Origin: Ligustrum vulgare
Taxonomy: Eukaryota > Streptophyta > Magnoliopsida > Lamiales > Oleaceae
Length of the DNA stretch: 64,000 nt
NCBI GenBank assembly: GCA_963555705.1
Contig: OY743184.1
Span: 31,940,614 to 32,004,613, forward strand
Direction of reading: 5' to 3'
Within the stretch, counting starts at the first letter, position 1. Each line of letters opens with the position of its first letter. Of this stretch, positions 21,401-31,200 are shown one piece after another. Below the pieces are notes generated by a model. The model worked only from the letters and a program-made list of their open reading frames with translations, had not been told where the DNA came from and did not search any database. The translations under genes were made by a program, and so were the position numbers.

Positions 21401-21897
21401 AGGTACAAACACCCAAGGACATCATGAATGCCAAAAGCCTCATTTTTCTGGGCGTGGGTGCATTTGCCGTTGCCATGGACGTGTTAAACAAGAAGGGGTA
21501 AGTTTCGTGAAATTGCTATGTTGTCACGTGTAATTTGGATCACTTGATGAATAACTCATTTGTTGGGGATTGTTTTCATTGTCTTAACAAAATGATAGGC
21601 CTTTAAATTGGTAGCGATATTTTTTTTAAACTTTATTTTATGGTTTTTGAATAAGTGAAATCATGTTTATTTTCAGAGTTATTGTTATCAGTTATTGTCT
21701 TTATATTGGTTTCAAGCGTAAAAATAAATAAATAAATAAAAATAAAAAATAAAAAAATAAAAAATTGATCCTAATAATTATAATCACCATTTTATGTCTT
21801 TTCATCTCTCAAAACAAAAATTAAGCATGATAGAGGTACTGCTTAAATATTGTGGTGAAAATGTACATTGTTTTGTTTTTTGTTTTATTTATTTATT

Positions 21898-21981
<84 letters not shown>

Positions 21982-22812
21982 TATGAGAAAGTCTGATCAT
22001 TTCATTGACTATCAATTTCTTGCCTAAATGGAAGGGATATATTATTATGGTGGAATTAAAAACCTATGAGCTATATATAGATTTAAGATAGCCCTCTTAT
22101 TAGGCTTTCTTCTATATCATTTTTATCTTATTTCCTTACCTGGGGTTACTAATTTGGACTGGAAAGTGTTGGAATGAGAGAACACCAATCCATGTAATTT
22201 GCATGCAATTCATGCTCAGGTAGTTTTAGAGGTAAGGTCTCTAAACATCGAGTACATATAGTTTAGGTCGATGATGGATGAGAAGAGAAAAGAAATGGAA
22301 CTTCTGCAGCAAGATCTTAGAAAGTTACGAGGTAACTCCTAGTGGAGGCAGTGAGAGAGATTCTGTAATATGTTATTCTGAGGAAAGTTACTCTTCTTCT
22401 ATTTCTTGTTTGTATTTTCTTTGCCGTTACTTCGTTCAATTTTAGGCACGGATTTACAAACTATCATTCTACTTTTTGGCGTCACTATTCAAAAATTTCT
22501 CCAACAGCAAATCTTAAGGAAAATTAAACAACTTGAAGGGACAAGGGACAAGGTTATTGCAAATGCCGCTGAGAGCGCAAGAGGATGCATTGGGTTAAAA
22601 GAAGTGATTCAGGACCAAGTCAAAGTAAGACACTGTATATGTAAAACGTCATACAATTTGTTGCCTTTTTAATAGCATTGCTATCCGAATTTAGCATGCA
22701 TTAGTTGTGCTTATAGTTACCTTATTGTAGCTTATAGGTGTTGATCTCGATGGAGTTTGAAACGAAAAATATGTGGTCAAAGCAAGACTTAAGTAGTTTG
22801 AACTTTGAATAG
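21401..22812 (+). CDS. Uncharacterised small membrane/coiled-coil protein, multi-exon host gene
   Basis: I infer exons 21401-21497 (ATG at 21424), 22267-22331, 22446-22624 and, less surely, 22738-22812. Consensus GT-AG borders join all of them in one open frame of about 130 codons: donors GTAAGT, GTAACT and GTAAGA; acceptors TTTAG, TTTTAG and TTATAG. Features by residue: a hydrophobic N-terminal helix (about 4-20, LIFLGVGAFAVAMDVL), a charged coiled coil (27-46, MMDEKRKEMELLQQDLRKLR), a second hydrophobic stretch (about 49-65, IILLFGVTIQKFL) and a mixed-charge tail. I do not recognise the family. The look is that of a small organelle or endomembrane anchor. Conserved frame over three introns and lack of stops indicate a real gene. 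E1 probably sits in its first intron. Confidence 0.62.
21886..21981. repeat. ATT/TTAT microsatellite in an intron
   Basis: TTTA repeats pass into about 27 ATT triplets within the intron between coding exons 1 and 2. It creates a false leucine-rich open frame. Confidence 0.95.
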
Positions 22813-23332
22813 GTGGAACGCTTTTTTTCATCTTTAATAACATGATTCTGATTAAACTCTGTTATACATGTTTTTCTACTATTTAGAGCATTGTAGGGTT
22901 CTTTGATATAAATATATACTATATTTGAAAATGAGAAAGTCTGCCCAATTTATTGACTTGCATTTCCTACCCAAATGAATATATTTGTATATATCTGGGG
23001 GGGAAAAAAAAGGAAAAATATTTGTTGGCTATTGCTGCACATTGTCTTCCCAAAAACGTCTCTTGGGCTTCCAAAAAAATTTGTTGCTGCATTGTATTTT
23101 TCCCGAAAACGTCTCTTGACTTCGGCTATTCTCGATACGGAGGAATTGATTACTTCCCAAGTAGTATCATCTTATTTCCTTCAAAACTTGTCAAGCCACC
23201 GGACAATGGGCTCGCCGACTTTCAAGCCACTATTTCCAGATAATTTTCTATATTTTAACTTTCCCCTGAATTTGAAGTGTTAAGAAAGGGATTTAGGGTG
23301 TGTGTATATGTTATTGAGAAAAGAGAGATTTA
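22813..23332. other. Sequence downstream of the host gene, unassigned
   Basis: Contains two overlapping open frames (22953-23283) with no recognisable domain. Could hold the 3'UTR or a further exon of the host gene. Confidence 0.35.
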
Positions 23333-24030
23333 GGCTGCGTTCTCTTTGACGTTTTTCAGTCGTTTTCCGTTTTCTGTTTTCCATTTTCGAAAACGCGGAA
23401 AACACGTTCTCTTGCGTCGTTTTCGGGAAAAATTTTCGAAAATGTTTTCAAAATTTGTAAAGGAAATGTAAAACGCGAAAATCACGTTTTCCGCATTTTC
23501 CAAAATTTATACCTATTAAGTGGAAAACACGCGTTTTCCACTTAAAAAAAATAAATTAAAATAATCAAAAAAATTTGAAATTTGTCAAAATTTGTCATTT
23601 TTAATTACATTATTGGTCCCTGATTTTCAAAACTTTTCATTTTAATCCTCAAATTTTGAAATTTCTTTCGAAAATACCCCAATTTATTTGCAACTTAGGT
23701 CCCTCAACTTCAATTTTGTTGCACATTAGTTCACAAATTTTACTTTTTTTCAATTTAGTCATTCTCGTATTTGCTTTATATGTCATTGTCTTCAAACATG
23801 TATAACTTTTGATGTACAACTCCGAATTGCACTCTGTTTTTTACGTCGAACTCCAAATTCAACCATCTTTCTGATGATGTATCATGTGTTTAATTATTAA
23901 ACATTTCTTTTTTTACTTTTGTATTGTAGACACTTATTTTGTAAGGACATCATTAATTAACGTAAATTGATTTTTGCAAATTTTATTGAAACTTAAATTT
24001 TAAACGTTATTAGTGCTTACTTGAAGGATT

Positions 24031-24064
<34 letters not shown>

Positions 24065-24412
24065 AAGTATTAAATGGAACGATTACTTTAGAAGGGCAAC
24101 ATGAATTTTTGAACTTTTTTGGTATAACCAAATTGTGTGATAGGGTTTATTTCATTTATTTTTGTTGTACAACTCAAATATGACATCTTTTTTTCATTTA
24201 TATTCACAAGCAATATAATTACAAGTATACAGAAATAATTTTCTTCAAAATTTTAAATAGAACGTGTTTTCCAACTTTTCATTTTCGAAGACAGTTTTCA
24301 GAAATAACAAACAAAACGCGTTTTCAGCAATTTCGAAAAAAATCACAGAAAATGGAAAACAGAAAATATTTTAGAAAATGAAAACAGGAAACTGAAACAC
24401 AAAGAGAACGCA
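23333..24412. mobile_element. Non-autonomous DNA transposon with inverted ends (about 1.08 kb)
   Basis: The left end GGCTGCGTTCTCTTTG is mirrored by CAAAGAGAACGCA at the right end. Next to each end lie inverted stretches of the type TTTCAGTCGTTTTCC / GGAAAAC..CTGAAA, about 150 bp of imperfect inverted repeat. The interior is non-coding and holds a TG microsatellite (24033-24062). No target duplication was found, so the superfamily (MULE or hAT) is open. Confidence 0.65.
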
Positions 24413-25857
24413 TTTTTTGGTTGCTGTGATGTTTCAGTTCAAAGTGCAAATTGCCTTGTGACACTATCAATAAAACAGAGGACCATATATCATATATGGA
24501 AGCATATCAACGGAAAGCTTCTCCTCAACATCTTAGGTTTGTATTTCTAATTTTGATTGAAAATTTCTAAAAAAGTATGTTGGTTGCCTATCTTGAACCC
24601 GGCTATTAATATATGTATTGATATTTTTGCTTGTGGGGGTGTTTTTTATGTTATAAGCTCAAAGGAGTCATTGATGAACCTATAAGCATATATTAATGTG
24701 TAAACCATGGTTCTTAAGACCATAACTGGAAGACTTCTGCCATTCCTTTTTATAATTGAGAATTTGAGTTTTAAGTTTCAATAAGTTAAAGGTTAGGTGT
24801 ATCTTGATGATGGAAGTGTATTAATAAATTTTTATATTTTATAAAATGGTCCATGTGGTAGTTAGATTGCCCATTAAGTTTCAATGCAGCCTTTTAAATT
24901 GTAGCACTTTGTTTTTATGTGAGGAGCAATTAAAATGGTTATTTGTGCTCATAATTGAGCTATAAAATAAAGAGTCCAATGGGGGGTGTATTTTTTTGGG
25001 ATATCAAGGAATACTTGGTGAGGTTCTGGGCATAAGAGGGCTGGAACATTTTTTGATAAGTGGTTGCTGGGCGTGAGAAAGGGAGACTGCGTAGAGGGGT
25101 TGATGGCTGAATTAGGTGTGGTGAAGGAGTGTGGGCTGCTGATTTTGTGAGCGTTGAGAGGAGAGGAGTTGAGACTTGAGAGGCTGTGAGAGGAGAGGTG
25201 TGGGAGTTGCGTGGTTGTTCAAGGCTGGAGAGTGGGGTTGCCGTTTGATGATAGGCTGTTGGCTGCGAGGGATAGATGGTGAAATTTGTGAGCAGCCAAT
25301 TTTTGAAACTCGGGATGGGTTTATTTTAATGGAATTTCGTATTTAGGTTAGATGTTTTCAGGTATAAATTCAAATTCATAAGATTGTGGTCATTATAGTA
25401 TGAACTCCAAAGTAAATCTAACAGTAGATAGATTATGGGTCTTGCATCTTTTTTTATAATTACTTTTTTTATATGAATTTCAGTTAGTTAAATGTTAATT
25501 TCTCAATATCTTTTTTTCTTATTTAAAAAAGTATTATGTTCTTAGCAAAGTAATGAACTCCCTTTTTTTTGTTCTTTTTTTTTTAAGTTGCAATTTCATC
25601 TTAAATGTAAAGACAAATATGATTTAGATTTATATCTTTTATTCCCCCATTTGAAGCTTAGCACATATTGCTATTTCATTATGTTCTTAGCACAATAAAT
25701 TACAATGTCTTCAGGTAAGTTCCACAAAATCAAAATATATAAATTAACACACATATTTTTAGTAAAGCATATTAGAAGCATAAATATTGTCCATATTAGA
25801 TTCCCTTTTAAGATTTCGAATCTACATTGGTGTAAGCAAATAAAACATGAAGAATTG
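24413..25857. other. Unassigned intergenic sequence
   Basis: No gene supported. The part at 24980-25290 is G-rich on the plus strand with short repeats of GAGAGGAGAG/GGCTG words, unlike the AT-rich surroundings. Confidence 0.4.
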
Positions 25858-26314
25858 TGATGGCGTACAGGACCAGGCCCTCGCATTTTTGGACCGTTGG
25901 GATCGTCGAACGTGAGATGTTGGGCCTCGCGACTTTAAATGGCCATAACTTTGTCATACGGTGTCCGTTTTGAGCCCATAAGTACTTTCCGGAATCGTCT
26001 CGACGAGCCGGACAAGACTCACCGCTTCGCCGTGACGTATGATGGTTTTTAGTCGTTTGAGGTCGTTTAGAGCCTCAAAACGTCAATTTTCTATCTTTAT
26101 TTATTTAAATTTTTATGTTTGCGTTTTATTTTAATAAGCCTAGTCCATTTAATGGCCCATGGGCATTAGGTTTTCAGTATTTAAGACTGTCTTACTTCCA
26201 TTATGAAGGGATTTCGACTTCTGGGAAGAAAATATTGTGTGTTTTCTCGTGAGTTGATATCCTTGTGTTTGAGAATTCAATTATCGTGTGAGTTTTGTAG
26301 GTGCGCCTACATCA
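25858..26314. repeat. Solo LTR (457 bp)
   Basis: Starts TGATGGCGTAC and ends GCCTACATCA (5-bp inverted ends TGATG/CATCA), flanked by a perfect 5-bp target duplication AATTG (25853-25857, 26315-26319). The body contains GGCCATAACTTTGTCATACG, a type of sequence common in short plant LTRs. No second LTR or internal domain is present, so this is the product of LTR-LTR recombination. Confidence 0.85.
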
Positions 26315-26656
26315 AATTGAAAAGTGATTGAAAAAACCATATAGTAATCATCATTCTGTAATGTACTTATAAGTAGATCTCAATCTCAATCTCAATTCCC
26401 AATTCTTTTCCTTCTTCCCAAGTTTGATTACTTTGAACATATGATTTCCTTTTTGTTTGGTTGCAGTTTATTTGTATGTAAGTTCAAAATTTTGCTGAGT
26501 AGTTGTATTAAAAAAAGATATGATAGGATGTTTAAAACACGTACTTTGCTTTTTAAGATAGTTATTTTATTATGCTTGGTATTACCAATTGTTTGCCTGG
26601 TTTTCACTATCATAGTAAAACTGTGAAACTTTATATTTGGGAATTTCCATACTTTA

Positions 26657-26844
26657 GCCTCTGTTCAGAGGCTTTTCTGACAATTATTATTTTATTTTTT
26701 TTTGAGTTTTTTTCACGTATCTCGAGATGATTGGAGGGTTAGAAATTGGAGAGATAAAAGATATGTGGTTAAAAAATTGTATTGAAAATTGTAGTGTTTA
26801 AAAAAAAAAAAAAACCCACAAGAAAGTTGGAACCGAACAGAGGC
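26657..26844. mobile_element. Tourist-like (PIF/Harbinger) MITE, 188 bp
   Basis: Terminal inverted repeats GCCTCTGTTC / GAACAGAGGC are flanked by the 3-bp target duplication TTA on both sides. The right end continues as GGTTCCAAC on its complement, the usual Tourist pattern. Non-coding. Confidence 0.8.
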
Positions 26845-27234
26845 TTAGTTATAATTACGTAAAAATTATTTTAAAATTTTTATTATTAGATTTTTCATGT
26901 AATATATGACATTTTTCTTGGTAAATAATAATTAACAAATGATAAATTTTGAGTCAACTCCCAATTCCCTCAACAATACAGGCAAACAGAAACCAAACAA
27001 ACAAAAATTTTCATTACTTTCTAGATATAGAATTAATTCAATCAAATGTATATTTCCAAATTAGTTAAAATTTGCCTTTTTACAAAATACTTTTTTTGTA
27101 TTTTTCATTTTTCGTTCTTCACCTTTTTTTTAAAGCTTTGAACATTAAGGGATGTGATAAAAAAAACGATGAGTGGAATAAAAATCATGATTTGCTTAGA
27201 CTATATTAATCTGGATTCATTTTTTCTTTGTCAA

Positions 27235-27500
27235 AAATGATGCAGAGTACTTAGATTTTGGTGATTCTACCTTTAGTTGTCAATTATGTGGAACATTTAT
27301 TTGAGTACATGGAGTGAATGACACTACAACACTCGGAATCCAAAAAATGCATTGTGCTGCATGAATGGAAAAGCTGATCTCCTGTTAATGCAAGAGCCTC
27401 CAAAAGTTATTAGAGACCTAATGAATAGAGCAACTTAGAGAACCAAGATGATCATTTGTGATAATGAAGGAAAAGAGAACAAACTTCACTACAACTGTAG
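27235..27500 (+). pseudogene. Helitron RepHel fragment (N-terminal Helitron-like region)
   Basis: Translation in shifting frames gives EYLDFGDSTFSCQLCGTFI and then CCMNGKADLLLMQEPPK with a downstream NKLHYNCS. This matches the cysteine-bearing region before the Rep domain of plant Helitron helicases (YLDxGD..C..CGA..W, then CC..GKV.LP). Stops and frameshifts occur throughout. Confidence 0.7.
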
Positions 27501-27670
27501 TGTTTAAATAAGTTTTTTTAGAATTTATAGGTGTTGCATTGTAATTGAGTTGAATATTGTTCACCATTTATAATTTTGTAATCAATTATGTTCTTAAGTT
27601 TCTCTTTTTTTCTTAAATAAACATTTCACGTGTTAACATATAAATTCAATATATGTGAATAACAAATAGT

Positions 27671-27697
27671 CGTGTATCGCACGGGTGACACCCTAGT
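27671..27697 (+). mobile_element. Helitron 3' terminus
   Basis: A short hairpin CGTG-TATCG-CACG followed by GGTGACACC and CTAG, then T. This is the classic plant Helitron end: a GC-rich hairpin about ten bases before CTAG, inserted before a host T. The 5' end was not identified. Confidence 0.7.
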
Positions 27698-27829
27698 GTT
27701 CTTAATTGCTTTAATTTAATTTTACTTTTTTTTAAACTTTGTTTGATCGTTAATTTTAACAATTTCTTTTTTCTGTTTTTATCATCATCATCATCATCAT
27801 TATTATTATTATTATTTTGGTGTGTTATA

Positions 27830-28190
27830 TTTTTTTCTCCAAATGTTTCTTCTTCTTATGATGAGGTCTTGAAGAAGCCAGTTTTTAATCATATACAATT
27901 GTACGTAGCGGTGTCAAGAGTTACAAATTGTAGATGATTGAAAATATTAATATGTGACAAAGATAGGAACCAAACAGACAAAACGGTGAATGTAGTATTC
28001 AAGGAAGCTTATCAAAATTTATAATAGTTTTCACCATATTTTTAAAAAACAATCAGAACAATGAGTTGAATACTTAAATTTTTGTTATTGTTGGGTTTGT
28101 TTACACTTATTTGAATTATGATCATCAAGTTCAGCATATTTTGAAATATTCATCAATTTCAGTGCATCGCACGGATGAAATACAAGTCAT
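27830..28190 (+). pseudogene. Helitron helicase C-terminal end plus a second, decayed Helitron terminus
   Basis: Frame KPVFNHIQLYVAVSRVTNC at about 27873-27930, then a stop and a matching continuation (LKILICDKDRNQTDKTVN). This is the helicase motif VI region (QLYVAxSRVT) that closes plant Helitron RepHel proteins. At 28160-28186 the sequence TGCATCGCACGGATGAAATA followed by CAAGT looks like a mutated Helitron 3' end. A different Helitron end lies just upstream (27697), so at least two Helitron copies abut here. Confidence 0.72.
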
Positions 28191-28283
28191 CAAACAAGCT
28201 AAAAAGAATTTATATAAACGAATGTATGTTTAATAAAAGTACATTTGTTCTTGTAAATCATTCAGCAAAGTAGAATTCTCCTC

Positions 28284-29849
28284 GGAAAAATAGCGAAAAA
28301 CGTCCCTATCGTTTGGGTGTATTGTGGAAATCATCTCTATCGTTTCATTTTTGGCAATTACACCCTCAAAATAACTTGTGATTGCGAAATTAGTCCCTAC
28401 CGACCAAAAGTGTTAACTTTGGCTGTTAAATGATGTCCTGACATCTTTTTGGCAAAAAATTCAGGGATTAAATACTCACACCAAAAGAACAAATTAAATT
28501 TGTAATTAAAATAAACGGTATTATATACACGTTTGGAACAAAACTTCCATAGCATGTAAACCTTTTGCACAAAACATTTCTGCTTCTCAAACCTTTTGTG
28601 CAAAACATCTCTACCTATGTTTAAATATATGCGGTCCTATATTTAAAAGAATGTAACAAATTAAATAATATTGATAATGCACGAAAGTGAAAATCAATTT
28701 CAAAATTTGCGATGTAAGAAAGTGAAATTCAACCCAAGTGACCCTTTGTATAATTATTTTTTTAGTTTTTAAATGCGATACATTTAATTGAATATAATTA
28801 AATGCATATTTAATTATAGGTCAATAAAATTAAAAAAGAAAATTATTAATGAAAATCTAACTGAAATATATATAACGAGCATTTTGTCTATGTCCCTATT
28901 TAATGATTTTCAAAAAGAGTTTATTTGAAATGAATAGTGATTTTTAGGAGAATGTATGATTAAAATGTAGTGAAACTTTTTTTAGTTTATGTCTAATATT
29001 ATTTCATTGATAAATGTGTGGTTGAAAAGAAGAAAGAAAAAACGTGTTAAAAATTTAAAGAAGGCCAAATATGGGATATATATGTTAATAAAATTAAAAA
29101 AAAAAATTTACCATTTTTTACGACATGTAATTATTATTTTAATATTTCAATAAAAATGCGGATCAATGAATTTTTTTACCATTTTTGCAAGGAAACGGGT
29201 CATGAATTAAATGTTTTAATGTGTGCCACTAACAAATAAACTCGATTTTTAGATTTAACGTTCAATAAATAAAATTGTTACATGAGTTTTTTTTATTTCT
29301 TCATGTTCACAATTTCTTTATTCATATTATTGCAATAATTATAAAAAAAAAATAATTATTATAAAAAAATAGTTTATACATTAAAAAATAAATTATTGAT
29401 GTCATTAATAACATAACGTGGATGTCAATGTTAATGCCATTAATGAATATTATAATTTAAAATATAATATGAATAAATATTAAGATTAAGATTAAAATTG
29501 AACCACAGGTATATTTATGTTGCACACAAGCTGATTTTGCCCAAATCTTTATAGGCAGAGATATTTTGTGTAAAAGGTTTACATACCATGGATGTTTTGT
29601 TCCAAACATTTATTATTACCGTTAATTTCAGTTACAAATAAGTGAGATTTAATTTGTTCTTGTGGTGCGACGATTTTGTCCCTGAATTTTTTGCCAAAAA
29701 ATTGCCAGCACAGTCAAAATTAACAATTTTGGATGACAGGGATGAATTCCGAATCAAAGGTTATTTTGAGAGTGTAATTGCAAAAAGAAACGATAGTGAT
29801 GATTTTCACAATACATCCAAACGATATGGACGTTTTTCGCTATTTACTC
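28284..29849. mobile_element. Non-autonomous MULE with about 330-bp terminal inverted repeats
   Basis: Left end GGAAAAATAGCGAAAAACGTCC; right end is the reverse complement of GAGTAAATAGCGAAAAACGTCC. A perfect 10-bp target duplication AATTCTCCTC (28274-28283, 29850-29859) flanks it. 9-11 bp duplications and long G-starting TIRs are the marks of Mutator-like elements. Homology between the arms runs to about 28620 and from 29525. The interior is non-coding AT-rich sequence. The open frames in each arm are mirror copies of one another, not genes. Confidence 0.92.
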
Positions 29850-29859
29850 AATTCTCCTC

Positions 29860-30184
29860 CCTCCCATTTTTAGTATCAAAATTCGTAGACAAAGAAAAGA
29901 CAGAAATAGTGGGTTTTCCTTAAGCCATGAACGAATAGAACTCGGGTAAATTCAAATGGGGCTTACTTATAGGGAAACAATTTTTTTTTACTAAAGACAT
30001 TTCCTAAAGGGGAAATTACATACAGTACCCTAAAAAATACCTACTTTCATTACTACCCTATTGACAAAATCCAACTAATTAATGCCATATTAATACGTTG
30101 TAAACAACCCCTAGTTCCCAAACACTGTCTCGTCACCACCGATGAGGCACCCTCTTTTATCATTCCTCCAGAAATTACGTTCTT
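29860..30184. other. Unassigned spacer
   Basis: Nothing recognisable between the MULE and the LINE-like remnant. Confidence 0.4.
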
Positions 30185-30696
30185 GTGTTGTGCCTCACCT
30201 TCAACTTCTTCCTTTCCAAAACCCCAATGAAGGGGATCCTGGATAATACTGGCTGTTACTTCTGTGTTGCACAGGAATCGAACTTCCACATCTTTTTTAC
30301 ACGTGAGAGGGCAAAACTGGTTTGGAAAGCGGCTGTTTGTGGGGAATTGTTAAAAGGATTGCACAGGGTTTGTGAGCTGACACACTGCTCAAAATGTCCA
30401 TGGATTCTATGAATTTTGGTTTGGCGGTTGTAGGGGCTTTGCTGTGGGTCATCTGGTGGGAGAGAAACAATTTGCTAAGGGGCGAGATAGGTAGAAAAGC
30501 ATTTTTATTAGTTGGCTTGGCTTCGTCCTTCATCACTACAGATGGTGCTTCGCTCGATGGGAAACTACATAGTAGGAGGACTGTCTCTGTCTGTCGGAAA
30601 TGGAAACGACCAACTGTGGGGTGTCTGAAATTGAATACCGGTGCTGCTGTCCGAGATGATTTCATCGGCGTTGGGGCCGTTATTAGAGATGATTAG
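30185..30696 (+). pseudogene. Non-LTR (LINE) type remnant: zf-RVT and RNase H-like segment
   Basis: Frame 30185-30412 has C-x2-C then NFHIFFTRERAKLVWKA, the zinc-binding region found after reverse transcriptase in plant LINEs (CxxC..H.F..C..A..VW). It shifts near 30400 into FGLAVVGALLWVIWWERNN and then WKRPTVGCLKLNTGAAVRDD with GVGAVIRDD, the start of the RVT_3 RNase H domain. The RNase H is cut off after the first strand, and stops follow. Plant genomes hold many such 'putative ribonuclease H' fragments. Confidence 0.78.
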
Positions 30697-31200
30697 GATT
30701 TGGGAGAGTAAAAGAAAAAGGGCATATGCAGATATTTTATTTTTTATTTTTTTGAATTGGAGAAATATGCAGATTTTGAGTGTATTATTATGAGTAGGGA
30801 ATTTTTTCTTTGGATTGTGGGTACAATCTTGGCTATGGGACACCAATAGTAAGAAATCTTCCTTGACATATACAATTTTGCCTTACAATTAACCACGTCT
30901 GATGTTGCTATCCTTAGATTTTGTGGCAATTTGTTGAGCAAAATTACAAGTTTTGTACTGAAATTTACACAGTATAGGTCTTTAGAAAGTTGGGTTGGTG
31001 GTGAATGTTTGGAAAGCGGCATGGAAGTGGCGATGGAGGGAGGAGAGGGGTGGTGTTACAGAATTAGTTGAGAGTAGGTGCGTACTTGAGTTTGTTTGTT
31101 TAATTGGAATTAGTTGAGTAGGTGCGTGCCTATGTTTGTTTAATTGGAATTCACAGGTCGGTTTGGATATTAGAAATAGATGAATATTGCAAAAATTGAA
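30697..31200. other. Unassigned sequence with a short duplication
   Basis: A pair of near-identical segments (GAATTAGTTGA..GTAGGTGCGT..TTTGTTTGTTTAATTGG) at about 31062 and 31108 forms a two-copy tandem of about 46 bp. No gene is supported. Confidence 0.5.

Noticed and set aside
21794..22027. Leucine-run open frame
   Set aside because: Translation of an ATT/TTAT microsatellite within an intron of the host gene.
28397..29923. Similar small proteins on opposite strands at both sides
   Set aside because: They are the mirror translations of the two arms of the long-TIR MULE; similarity comes from the inverted repeat, not from a gene pair.
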